Assembly (NCBI GenBank): GCA_949752735.1
Contig: OX457047.1
Coordinates: forward strand, 5,286,967-5,350,966
Origin: Lumbricus terrestris
Taxonomy: Eukaryota; Annelida; Clitellata; Crassiclitellata; Lumbricidae
Direction: 5' to 3'
Length of the DNA: 64,000 nt
Shown: piece after piece, positions 11,388-20,027 of the stretch
Layout of the letters: each line of letters begins with the position of its first letter
Position numbering within the stretch: the first letter of the stretch is position 1
Notes under the pieces: generated by a model
Databases searched by the model: none
Seen by the model: only the letters and a program-made list of their open reading frames with translations
What the model was told of the DNA's origin: nothing
Made by a program: the position numbers and the translations under genes

Positions 11388-11835
11388 TGTGAGTGTTAGC
11401 TACCTATTACCCCTCTGGGCTTCCTTACTTGGACTCTCCTTGACTATGTGGGAGTTGAGGGAAGGGCAGGGCCTATTTAAAGGGCTACTACTGTGGGGGC
11501 TTGCTTCTTGTCGTGGGTCTACTCTGTGGTGTGTGTTCGACTCCTGTTGAGCGTGGCGTGTGGTTCGTGTTCTACGACGTTTGTCTTCTTCGATTGCCGT
11601 CCCACCTCGTTGGTGAACTGGCCTACATCCGTCTTCCTTTGGGCTCCGTTAGCCTGGTGTGTCTTCACGTCAGCTCTGTCGAATCAGCTGTATCGGTCGT
11701 ACTTCATGTCAGCTTTGGGTAACGTTAACCTACTTCTTGTCAGACTGCTCTGTTATTGAATAAATCGATGTTATTTTACATTACGGACCTGAGTATTACT
11801 CATCATCTTCTAGACTAGAGCAAGTGAACCCAACA
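11388..11835 (+). repeat. 5' LTR of the Gmr1-type element
   Basis: 448 bp, TGTGAGTG...CCCAACA. It has the same length as the 3' LTR, all compared blocks match, and the embedded reading frames are identical at an offset of 6331 bp. It contains a TATTTAAA promoter-like box at about 11474 and AATAAA at 11759-11764. Confidence 0.95.
11473..11481 (+). promoter_or_regulatory. TATA-like box in the LTR
   Basis: CTATTTAAA lies in the first quarter of the LTR, upstream of an AATAAA at 11759. This is the normal U3-R-U5 order. The assignment is by position and sequence only. Confidence 0.5.
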
Positions 11836-11837
11836 GA

Positions 11838-11852
11838 TGGGGTCTCTCGGGA
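11838..11852 (+). other. Primer binding site-like sequence
   Basis: TGGGGTCTCTCGGGA begins two bases after the 5' LTR. TGG at the start pairs with the CCA end of a tRNA, and the following bases would pair with an acceptor/T-arm sequence. The tRNA species was not determined. Confidence 0.6.
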
Positions 11853-12163
11853 TTTTTTTCACGATAATTTGAAATTTGCGTCAAAAAAGGGGCGTTGTTT
11901 CCGTGAAATTTAGCAAATAGTACGGTGGTAATTCCGTTGGAAAAGTGTTATATGGTGGTTGGCCGTGAAGACAGGTCAATGGTTGTTGTTTTTGGAGAAT
12001 TAGGTCGGGAAAATTAGTGCGGGAAATTTCGACGTTTTGCGACATTGAGTTTTGCGAGTTTTGTAAAGTTGGTCGAGACAGTTTTGAAGTGAGCTGTCGT
12101 GGGTGAATTTTTGCGCTGTGCGTTGGTCTGCACGTCGAATAGTCGACAGGGCGTAGAGGTAAA

Positions 12164-15100
12164 ATGGCGTCGTTAGAGGAGGAGTTAATTCCTGAATTTG
12201 GGGATGTCAGAGACATACCAAGTGACACACTTCGACTGGTGAGTGAGACATATGGTGAGGATGTGGAGGACGTGTCTAGGTCACAGGTGAGGAGAATGGC
12301 TATGAAACCATTGTCACCGAAATTGGGTAGTGCAGCTTGGAAACTTAAGGCACAGGCTAAGAAAGAGGAGGCCGAGTTAGAGCGCTTGCACTTAAAAGAG
12401 GACAGAGAGTGGGAGAGAGAGAAGGAGCGAATGAGATTCGAGGAGAAGAAAATGCAGATTGAAGCAGAGGAGAAGAAAATGCAGATTGCAGCAGAGGAGA
12501 ATAAATTGAGGATTGAAGCAGAGAGAGAGGAGAATAAATTGAGGATTGAAGCAGAGAGAGAGGAGAATAAATTGAGGATTGAAGCAGAGGAGACGAAAAG
12601 GAGATTTGACATGGAGGAGAAACGAATGAATATGGAATTTGAGAAGCAGAGATTAGAAATGGACGGACGGAGAATAGAAGGAGGTGGTGCTGTCGAACGA
12701 CCAGCGCATGGAAATGAGGATTTGCGTTTTGGGGCAGCTCTGAAATTTGTGCCAAAATTTGATTCGGCCGATATCGAACATTATTTTGCGGCGTTTGAGC
12801 AAGCAATGACGTTGCATCAAATTCCGATGGGAAAATGGTCGTCCCTCCTACAGCCACAGTTGTCGGGGAAGGCGGCGAAAGTTTTTGCGGCTTTATCGTT
12901 GGAGGAGTGCGTCCAATATGATATTGTGAAGAGTGCGCTATTGACGGCGTACGAACGTATTCCGGAATTTTATCGAAAGAAATTTCGGGGGTTGCGAAAA
13001 GAACCGAGGGAAACGTATGCGAATTATGCATTTCGACTGCAGAGTCCTTTTCAGAGATGGATTGAGGGTACAAACTCGTGGGAGGAGTTAGCAAAATTTA
13101 AAGAGGTAATTCTCATGGAGCAGTTTGTACAAGCGTTACCTATTGAAGTACACAGGTGGCTGATAGATAAGAGTCCTGATACTGTTGCAAGTGCTGCACG
13201 TTTAGCGGATGAATATGCAGTGTTATACAAGCAGGGGCCGAACCATTATTCTGGGGGGTTCCGCAGGGATTTTTTCGACCGTACACGAGGATTCTCATCT
13301 GATGAAAGTGAGAAGAAAGATGTATGGGAGCGTCAAGGCGTGGGGTACAAGGATGGTACGCGTCGTGATACAAATTGGGGTCGACGTTCGCCTCAAAGAG
13401 GAACGTATGGGTTTAATAAGCCTGTGCGGGAAAATGATGACGTCACTGGTTTTGGGGAACCGGTCACGTGCGCATTTTGTAGAGCGCCAGGTCATACGAA
13501 GGCCAGTTGTTGGAAATTAAAACGAAAGGAGGGGACTCAAATGGAAAATTGGAGGGGTGCGAAACCTGTGGGTTTGGTTCAGACTGTTTCGGCGCCTGTT
13601 AAACCACAGAGTTTTCCGAAGCCAATTGAATCTGTTGATAAACTGTATGCACCATTTTGTGTGATTGGATGTGTAATTGATGATGAGGGTGCACGAAAGG
13701 AGGCGGTATTCTTGAGGGACAGTGGAGCGCTGCAGTCTTTGGTGTCTAATGAATGGTTGAATGAGCATGAGTTTGTACACATGAATGAAACGCGATTACT
13801 CAGAGGTATATCTGGTTCTATTGTGGAATGTCCTCTGGTGAAAGTGAATGTTGATTGTGCATTTGTTCAAGGTGAGGTGTTATGCTGTCTAATGAATTCC
13901 CTTCCAATGGCGGGGGTGCATTGCATTGTGGGTAATGATACAGCGCTAGCAGGACAGGTGTTGGAGGTCGCGGTGACGACTCGTGCACAGGCTAGAGCAC
14001 ATGCAGTGAGACAGAGTGAGAGGGAGACGGCGGTGTGCAGTGAAGCGGCGCCCGAGCAGTCGGAGATAGTGGGTCAAAGTACGGAGTCGGCCGACCAAGA
14101 GCGAACGCCAGGTGAAATAATTGACAGACAAGTTGAACGAATGAATTTCGATGAAGGCGACTTATCGAGTTTATTTGCAGCGACAGAATCTGTTGTGACA
14201 GAAAGATCGGAGCTATATGTTAGCCGACAGGAATTAATATTGCGCCAGCGCCGGTGTCCTGAATTGAGACCATTGTATGCACAAGTAGACGAGACGGTGT
14301 CTGTCGGTGGGCGTGTACAACCGTATGCGTTGGTGGACGAGGTCTTGGTGCGTCGATGGGAGGAGAAGTGTACACCATTAGGAATGGGTGTGGTACAAAT
14401 AGTTGTGCCTCGTGACTTAAGACAGAAGTTGTTGCATGTGGCCCATGATATACCAGCGGCTGGGCATTTGGGTACTAGAAAGACACTGGATCGGTTGACG
14501 AAGCATTTCTGGTGGCCTCATGTGAATCGAGCCGTTCGTGAGTATTGTCGTTCATGTGATGTGTGTCAACGCTTAGGCAAAGGAAACAGAAATTATAGGG
14601 CGCCCATGGTCAGTATGCCTGTAATGGAGGAAGTGTTTCAACGCTTGGCAATGGATATCGTAGGCCCATTGAGTGTATGTGAGGGAACGGGGAATAGGTT
14701 TATTCTCACGGTCATTGATTTGGCTTCCCATTTTCCATTTGCGTTTCCGTTGAAGAATCATACGGCGCAGGATGTGGCTAAATGTTTGTGTGAAGTTTTT
14801 TCGCTTTTCGGATTTCCGAAAGAATTGTTATCTGATTGTGGCTCAGAATTCATGTCTGATTTGATGCAAGTGTTTGTGCATGAATGTGGTATTGTGCAGT
14901 TGAAAACTAGTCCTTATAGACCACAAACGAATGGCTCGTGCGAACGCTTTCATCGTACTATGAAAGATATGTTGAAGGCGTTGGCTGAAACATATCCGGG
15001 TTCTTGGGATGCAATGTTGCCGTGGATCTTGTTTGCATATAGAGAGGTTCCGGTACAGGGTACTGGCTTTTCTGCTTTTGATTTGATGTATGGCAGAGAT

Positions 15101-16978
15101 GTGCGTGGCATGTTGCAATTGATGAAGGAAGAATGGTTGGCGAAAGATGTTGTACATGAAGTGTCTGGCAAGAACGTGATTGACTATGTTTTACAATTAC
15201 GTGAACGTATGCGTGTTGGATTGAAACTTGCTGGTGAAAATGCGGTTGATGCGAAAAGTAAATCGAAGCAACTGTATGATAAGCAGTCACGTGCTGTGTC
15301 TTTTGAGGAAGGTGAAAAGGTTTTACTCTTGATTCCGTTGGTGGGTAAACCTTTACAGACCAAATATTGTGGACCGTATGTGGTTGTACGTCGACTTGGT
15401 CCGGTCGATTATTTAGTGAGTACCCCGGATCGAAGAAAAACGGAACGGGTGGTACATGTAAATCTGATGAAGCGCTATGTGGATCGTATGGATGTGGTGT
15501 ATGAGCGACCGAATGAGGAGGTGGTGGCTTCTGTGTTGGTGGTAAATCCGGATGTGAGGATGAATGATGTGACTTTAGAGGATAAGGTCTTACAATGTGA
15601 AGTGTCTGCTGAATGTCGTGCGGAATTGCGGGATGTTTTGCATGACTTTGCACATGTGTTTAGTGAAGTACCGGGTAAAACATCTATGGTGTCTCATAGA
15701 ATTGATTTGGTTGAAGGTGCTCGCCCTGTTCGACAATACCCTTACAGGTTAAATCCTGAGAAAATGGCGAGGGTGGATAAAGAGGTGAATCAGTTGTTGG
15801 AAGCGGGGATAATAGAGGAGTCCGAGAGTCCGTGGGCAGCTCCGATTGTCTTGGTGCCTAAGCCAAACGGTACAGATCGTCTTTGTACAGATTTCAGGAA
15901 ACTGAATGGATTATCTGTTCCGGATCCATTTCCTATGCCACGGGTGGAGGTGTTAATTGATCGAGTGGGTCAGTCACGGTTTATAACAAAGCTGGATATG
16001 ACTAAAGGTTACTGGCAGATCCCGATGCATCCGGAGTCAGTTCCGTTAACTGCGTTTGTCACCCCGAAAGGGCATTACCAATGGAAATACATGAGTTTTG
16101 GCCTGAAGAATGCTCCGGCTTCGTTCTCAAGGTTAATTACGAAAGTGCTGAATGGATTGAATGAGTTTTGTGATGCTTATTTAGACGACATCATCATTTT
16201 CAGCTTAGCATGGTCGGATCATTTGGTTCATTTGCGAAAAGTGTTATCTCGAATAGCTGATGCTTGTTTAACTCTGAATCTGGCTAAATGTGTCTTTGCT
16301 AATGCGTCTGTGGATTTCTTGGGTCATCACATTGGGATTGACGGAGTTCAGCCAAGGTTGAAGAAGGTGGAAGCGGTGTTGAAATTTCCTAGGCCTGCTA
16401 CTAAAAAACAGGTGCAATCTTTCTTAGGATTAGCGGGATACTATCAGAGGTACTTGCCTCATTTCTCTGATATTACTTTGCCGCTCACGGCTTTGACAAA
16501 GAAAGGGATTCCTTTTAGATGGAATGAGGAAGCGGAGGTTGCTTTTCTTGATCTAAAATCTCGTCTGGCTTCTAGACCTATCTTAATACCTCCTGACTTT
16601 ACTAAACAGTTTTGTGTGGGTGTTGATGCTTCTCAATTCTGTCTGGGAGCGTGCTTGTTTCAGATGAAGGATGGATTGGAACACCCGATCTGCTATTTGA
16701 GTCGGAAGCTGCTGCCGCAGGAGATTCGCTATTCGACCATAGAGAAGGAAGCGCTGGCACTGATGGTCGCCTTGCGGGCCTTTAGTGTCTACTTTGGATC
16801 CGCAGTCGTCCTGGTGTTCACCGATCATAAACCTTTGCAGTTCATCCATCAGATGGCGAACAAAAATATGAAGCTCTTGCGATGGAGTTTGGAGCTTGAA
16901 CAGTACAACTTGGACATTAGACATCGTCCAGGCGAATGGAATGTTCTGCCGGACATTCTGAGTCGTCCATCTGCGTAA
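12164..16978 (+). CDS. gag-pol: Gag-Pol polyprotein, Gmr1-type (Gag-PR-INT-RT-RH)
   Basis: 1604 residues in one frame, starting 328 bp after the LTR. Residues about 60-170 are a charged coiled coil with an 11-residue repeat (AEREENKLRIE type). Residues about 195-355 are the capsid, whose helices (FRGLRKEPRETY, MEQFVQALP, ARLADEY) look SCAN-like. The zinc knuckle is C436-C439-H444-C449. The protease DSGA is at 519-522. The integrase has the zinc-binding pattern H761, H768, C798, C801, the D831-D891-E927 triad (DDX35E), and a GPY/F-like module near 1068-1076. RT follows, with LCTDFRKLN at 1240-1248 and YLDD at 1339-1342. RNase H has D1488, a TIEKEAL block near 1525-1531 and TDHKPL at 1553-1558. 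Integrase before RT is copia-like order, yet RT, RNase H and integrase are clearly gypsy-like; this is diagnostic of Gmr1-type elements. Gag and Pol are fused, so no frameshift or stop readthrough is needed. All key residues are intact. There is no chromodomain and no env. Confidence 0.95.
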   Translation: MASLEEELIPEFGDVRDIPSDTLRLVSETYGEDVEDVSRSQVRRMAMKPLSPKLGSAAWKLKAQAKKEEAELERLHLKEDREWEREKERMRFEEKKMQIEAEEKKMQIAAEENKLRIEAEREENKLRIEAEREENKLRIEAEETKRRFDMEEKRMNMEFEKQRLEMDGRRIEGGGAVERPAHGNEDLRFGAALKFVPKFDSADIEHYFAAFEQAMTLHQIPMGKWSSLLQPQLSGKAAKVFAALSLEECVQYDIVKSALLTAYERIPEFYRKKFRGLRKEPRETYANYAFRLQSPFQRWIEGTNSWEELAKFKEVILMEQFVQALPIEVHRWLIDKSPDTVASAARLADEYAVLYKQGPNHYSGGFRRDFFDRTRGFSSDESEKKDVWERQGVGYKDGTRRDTNWGRRSPQRGTYGFNKPVRENDDVTGFGEPVTCAFCRAPGHTKASCWKLKRKEGTQMENWRGAKPVGLVQTVSAPVKPQSFPKPIESVDKLYAPFCVIGCVIDDEGARKEAVFLRDSGALQSLVSNEWLNEHEFVHMNETRLLRGISGSIVECPLVKVNVDCAFVQGEVLCCLMNSLPMAGVHCIVGNDTALAGQVLEVAVTTRAQARAHAVRQSERETAVCSEAAPEQSEIVGQSTESADQERTPGEIIDRQVERMNFDEGDLSSLFAATESVVTERSELYVSRQELILRQRRCPELRPLYAQVDETVSVGGRVQPYALVDEVLVRRWEEKCTPLGMGVVQIVVPRDLRQKLLHVAHDIPAAGHLGTRKTLDRLTKHFWWPHVNRAVREYCRSCDVCQRLGKGNRNYRAPMVSMPVMEEVFQRLAMDIVGPLSVCEGTGNRFILTVIDLASHFPFAFPLKNHTAQDVAKCLCEVFSLFGFPKELLSDCGSEFMSDLMQVFVHECGIVQLKTSPYRPQTNGSCERFHRTMKDMLKALAETYPGSWDAMLPWILFAYREVPVQGTGFSAFDLMYGRDVRGMLQLMKEEWLAKDVVHEVSGKNVIDYVLQLRERMRVGLKLAGENAVDAKSKSKQLYDKQSRAVSFEEGEKVLLLIPLVGKPLQTKYCGPYVVVRRLGPVDYLVSTPDRRKTERVVHVNLMKRYVDRMDVVYERPNEEVVASVLVVNPDVRMNDVTLEDKVLQCEVSAECRAELRDVLHDFAHVFSEVPGKTSMVSHRIDLVEGARPVRQYPYRLNPEKMARVDKEVNQLLEAGIIEESESPWAAPIVLVPKPNGTDRLCTDFRKLNGLSVPDPFPMPRVEVLIDRVGQSRFITKLDMTKGYWQIPMHPESVPLTAFVTPKGHYQWKYMSFGLKNAPASFSRLITKVLNGLNEFCDAYLDDIIIFSLAWSDHLVHLRKVLSRIADACLTLNLAKCVFANASVDFLGHHIGIDGVQPRLKKVEAVLKFPRPATKKQVQSFLGLAGYYQRYLPHFSDITLPLTALTKKGIPFRWNEEAEVAFLDLKSRLASRPILIPPDFTKQFCVGVDASQFCLGACLFQMKDGLEHPICYLSRKLLPQEIRYSTIEKEALALMVALRAFSVYFGSAVVLVFTDHKPLQFIHQMANKNMKLLRWSLELEQYNLDIRHRPGEWNVLPDILSRPSA
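12450..12610 (+). repeat. In-frame tandem repeats in the Gag coiled coil
   Basis: About 30-33-bp units (GAGGAGAATAAATTGAGGAT and variants) repeat three to four times in frame. They extend the coiled coil by whole turns and are a likely site of copy-number variation between elements. Confidence 0.8.
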
Positions 16979-17088
16979 TGTGAGTGGGAGCGGGTGAGGG
17001 CACACGTCAATCAAGCACTTGTCTCCTCACAGCGGAGTCGTCGGGCGTGCTAGAGATGCTCTCTGGTACGTCTATCCTCGTCGTATGT

Positions 17089-17302
17089 CAATGGAACATT
17101 CTGTCATGAAAAGTCAAACACTGTCCAGAAACAGTTTCAATGGAACATTCTGTCATGAAAAGTCAAACACTGTCCAGAAACAGTTTCAATGGAACATTCT
17201 GTCAGGAAAAGTCAAACACTGTCCAGAAACAGGTTCAATGGAACATTCTGTCATGAAAAGTCAAACACTGTCCAGAAACAGTTTCAATGGAACGTTCTGT
17301 CA
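17089..17302 (+). repeat. 49-bp tandem repeat in the 3' non-coding region of the element
   Basis: Four near-perfect 49-bp copies plus an 18-bp partial. They start at CAATGGAACATTCTGTCATG and differ by only a few single-base changes. They lie between the Gag-Pol stop and the 3' LTR. Confidence 0.95.
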
Positions 17303-17706
17303 TAGAAGGAAAGCACGGAATTCTTCGGCAATGAACTCTTCAGTGTGTCTGTAGTGTAGGGTGGCTTGTGCCGATGACCATTATACATTTTGGTTCATTT
17401 TTGATACACCAGTTGGTGTCCAAATTTTTTCTTGTGTTTCAGATATAGTTTTTTGGACATTTGAACTATTGATGTGTATGTATATATATCGTGATTACGT
17501 GTGAACTGATGATTTGGGTTATATGAAGTTTGTGTATTCAGATCATGATTATATCGGACTCTTACGTTATTTATGAGTGCGATGCATTATTTAGTTAAGT
17601 CTTGCTGAATTGCTTAGTACGTGTAATGGCTTGTACTGAGTGATTTTGCATTTAGGCGTAGCATTGTTCGTATAGTTCGTCGTCCCCGTTGGACTCCTCA
17701 TGTTCT

Positions 17707-17718
17707 GGTGGGGGGGTA
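17707..17718 (+). other. Polypurine tract
   Basis: GGTGGGGGGGTA directly abuts the TG of the 3' LTR, the expected position for plus-strand priming. Confidence 0.75.
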
Positions 17719-18166
17719 TGTGAGTGTTAGCTACCTATTACCCCTCTGGGCTTCCTTACTTGGACTCTCCTTGACTATGTGGGAGTTGAGGGAAGGGCAG
17801 GGCCTATTTAAAGGGCTACTACTGTGGGGGCTTGCTTCTTGTCGTGGGTCTACTCTGTGGTGTGTGTTCGACTCCTGTTGAGCGTGGCGTGTGGTTCGTG
17901 TTCTACGACGTTTGTCTTCTTCGATTGCCGTCCCACCTCGTTGGTGAACTGGCCTACATCCGTCTTCCTTTGGGCTCCGTTAGCCTGGTGTGTCTTCACG
18001 TCAGCTCTGTCGAATCAGCTGTATCGGTCGTACTTCATGTCAGCTTTGGGTAACGTTAACCTACTTCTTGTCAGACTGCTCTGTTATTGAATAAATCGAT
18101 GTTATTTTACATTACGGACCTGAGTATTACTCATCATCTTCTAGACTAGAGCAAGTGAACCCAACA
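17719..18166 (+). repeat. 3' LTR of the Gmr1-type element
   Basis: 448 bp with the same sequence as the 5' LTR wherever compared. AATAAA lies at 18090-18095. Followed at once by the ATCT target duplication. Confidence 0.95.
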
Positions 18167-18170
18167 ATCT

Positions 18171-18710
18171 ACGGAGACCGGAGTCGGTGACCAAGTACAC
18201 AAGGGCAACAACCCTCGAAGCGTTGTTTGAGCACCGACACACAGGTCCACTCGTCAACGTGAAGTCCGATGCGTTCGCCATTTGGCGAGGGAAAAGAGCG
18301 CAAGGGCGAAGTTACCTCCGCCACTGGGAGTCCAGGCTTTGCACGTCAGCTGCATAGTGCCTGCCAGTGCCAGTCCCAAGCCTGGAAGAAGTGAGGAGGG
18401 CGCCGCTAAAGGTCTACGACCATACAGCTAGGCGTAAAACAGTTTCAACTCACACACACTATTAAGGAGAGGCCCGGCAGACGCTCTGGACATAACACGG
18501 ATCAGCGAAAAGTAACGGAATTCAACGAAGATATTTTACAGGCGTCTGAACGATCTTTTAACTTTGCCGGAGGAGCCTCCAAGTGTATATACTTCTAATT
18601 AATATCTGCTATTGTTTGGTTAATAATAAATCATCAAAAACGAGTCCTCTGCACTATGAAAACGTCACGACCAAAGTCTGGAGCGAATAAATCTGGCTAG
18701 GGTCGTGACA
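18171..18710 (+). repeat. 3' LTR of the old gypsy element, second part
   Basis: Continuation of the split LTR, ending GGGTCGTGACA at 18710. A copy of dispersed module M (18312-18445) lies inside it. CTATTAAGGAGAGGCCC near 18461 resembles TTATTAAGGAGAGACCTC near 11262 in the first part, suggesting an internal duplication. Confidence 0.8.
18312..18445 (+). repeat. Dispersed module M inside an LTR
   Basis: CTCCGCCACTGG start and the CCAGTGCCAGTCCCAAGCCTGG block, with an extra ~25 bp near the start relative to other copies and a diverged end. It shows that M inserted into, or was captured by, the old gypsy LTR. Confidence 0.7.
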
Positions 18711-18934
18711 GATAAGCAGTTGATGAATCATCGTTTCGACGTTCACACAACTTCCCAATTATAAGTTCGCGAGAAAAGGTTTCATTACTAAAGTGCTTTA
18801 CACGTATTGACATTTGTTTTACATTACTTTACATGTATATTACTGTACCTTATTACTACTTCTTTGGGTTATATTGCATAATTGTCGATGTCCCATTGTT
18901 CGTTTGCAAATGGAGTAGGCCTAGTAAAGGCTAT

Positions 18935-19030
18935 ACTTATTTACTTACTTACTTACTTACTTGCTTGCTTGCTTACTTACTTACCTACTTACTTACTTAC
19001 TTACTTGCTTGCTTACTCACTAACTCACTT
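18935..19030 (+). repeat. (TTAC/TTGC)n microsatellite
   Basis: Tetranucleotide tract alternating blocks of TTAC and TTGC. A short TTAC tract follows again at 19141-19160. Confidence 0.9.
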
Positions 19031-19047
19031 TAAAAAACTGGTCTAGT

Positions 19048-19145
19048 ACGTTGCTCTTAAGTGCTGTAATATGCCGAGCAAATTTCTGCCCAGGGAAAGG
19101 CCTCTGTTGTCATCGACCCTGGTCAAATCGGAACCATCCATTACT
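19048..19145 (+). repeat. Dispersed repeat R
   Basis: Well-preserved copy, TTGCTCTTAAGTGCTGTAAT through GGTCAAATCGGAACCATCC, flanked on both sides by TTAC tracts. Also seen at 5667, 29303, 29423 and 50860. Confidence 0.75.
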
Positions 19146-19197
19146 TACTTACTTACTTAGCTAACCAAACTAGCAATTGCACACGATTTTCAAATGG

Positions 19198-19690
19198 ACG
19201 ATAAAAAGTGTATGATGTCATTTGAAGTCGTTAAGAAATTTACACTTTACTCATTCGATTGAAAGAACAGAAGGCGAGAGAGACGACATGCTATGCAGAT
19301 GTCATACGCTGAGGCCGAGAAATATGAAGTTGTATATGCAGTGTTACCGTGGATGCTTCTATTTGTATTGACTTAGATCATTTTTAAAGTTTTATGTTGA
19401 AGTCGTTTTCTCCACGACGACAGAAACGAAATTTGTATTTGCCTCTCTAATTTTATACTAAATTAATATACGATCTAAAGGTGTCGATGTGAAGCTTCTT
19501 CACACGTAGTTTGTCGATTGTTTCAAAGTCGTTAAGGAGATTACACTGTGCTCATTCATTCATTCCTTTCAAACACTTTTATCACCCGCACTGGTTTCGC
19601 TCTGCCAGTACCAGTCTCAAGCCTGGATGAAAGAGGAGGGCCACGCAATTGATCTTTGTTATCACACATGGTGTCGTTAAACTAAAACTA
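19198..19690 (+). repeat. Left arm of a large inverted repeat (repeat X, including module M)
   Basis: Collinear in reverse complement with 22009-22524: a GACGATAAAAAGTGT start, CATTCGATTGAAAGAACAG, GAGGCCGAGAAATATGAAG, CTAAAGGTGTCGA, a CATTCATT tract, then module M. This suggests that M is the end of a longer ~500-bp repeat. Confidence 0.75.
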
Positions 19691-20027
19691 CTACAGAGAC
19701 TTGCATTGAGCTCGTAGGCGCATGAGATTTATTCGGGACCATACGTGTCAATGCAAATTAGATCGCAGCAACTTGCAAAAGCATTGGCATTATTTATAGG
19801 AAGTGGCGCATCTCTAACGGAAGTCCATGCCAAGTGACTGGGCCAACTGTCTAGAATGCTCGTCGCGGCCTATAAATAATTGTGATATTCTATTTTTTCC
19901 TGATTGATCACTGGTGACTAGTGTAGCGTAAAAATGCTTCAACACACTACAGTAACTGTCCATGATAATATTGCTGCGTAAAATTGTTTTTCATCTAGAC
20001 GCCGCAAAATCATTTCCCTCCAATGTT

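Larger units (their letters stand above)
11388..18166 (+). mobile_element. Intact Gmr1-type Ty3/gypsy LTR retrotransposon
   Basis: Complete 6779-bp element. It has equal-length 448-bp LTRs (11388-11835 and 17719-18166) that look identical, and a 4-bp target duplication ATCT (11384-11387 and 18167-18170). A primer-binding-like site lies two bases after the 5' LTR, and a polypurine tract sits against the 3' LTR. One 1604-codon Gag-Pol frame occupies the interior. The pol order is protease, integrase, RT, RNase H, which is the arrangement of the Gmr1 group and not of typical Ty3/gypsy. No envelope-like frame was seen in 16979-17718. Apparently identical LTRs and an unbroken frame imply a very recent insertion. 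It sits inside the LTR of an older gypsy remnant. Confidence 0.93.

Noticed and set aside
11493..11759. 88-codon frame present twice (also 17824-18090)
   Set aside because: It lies wholly inside the LTRs and is repeated only because the LTRs are identical.
12357..15653. Minus-strand frames of up to 245 codons opposite Gag-Pol
   Set aside because: Shadows of the 1604-codon plus-strand frame; Ser-rich composition mirrors the Glu/Lys-rich coiled-coil repeats.
16979..17718. Envelope gene
   Set aside because: The only frame of note (17019-17354) is a translation of the 49-bp tandem repeat; no signal peptide or membrane segments were seen.
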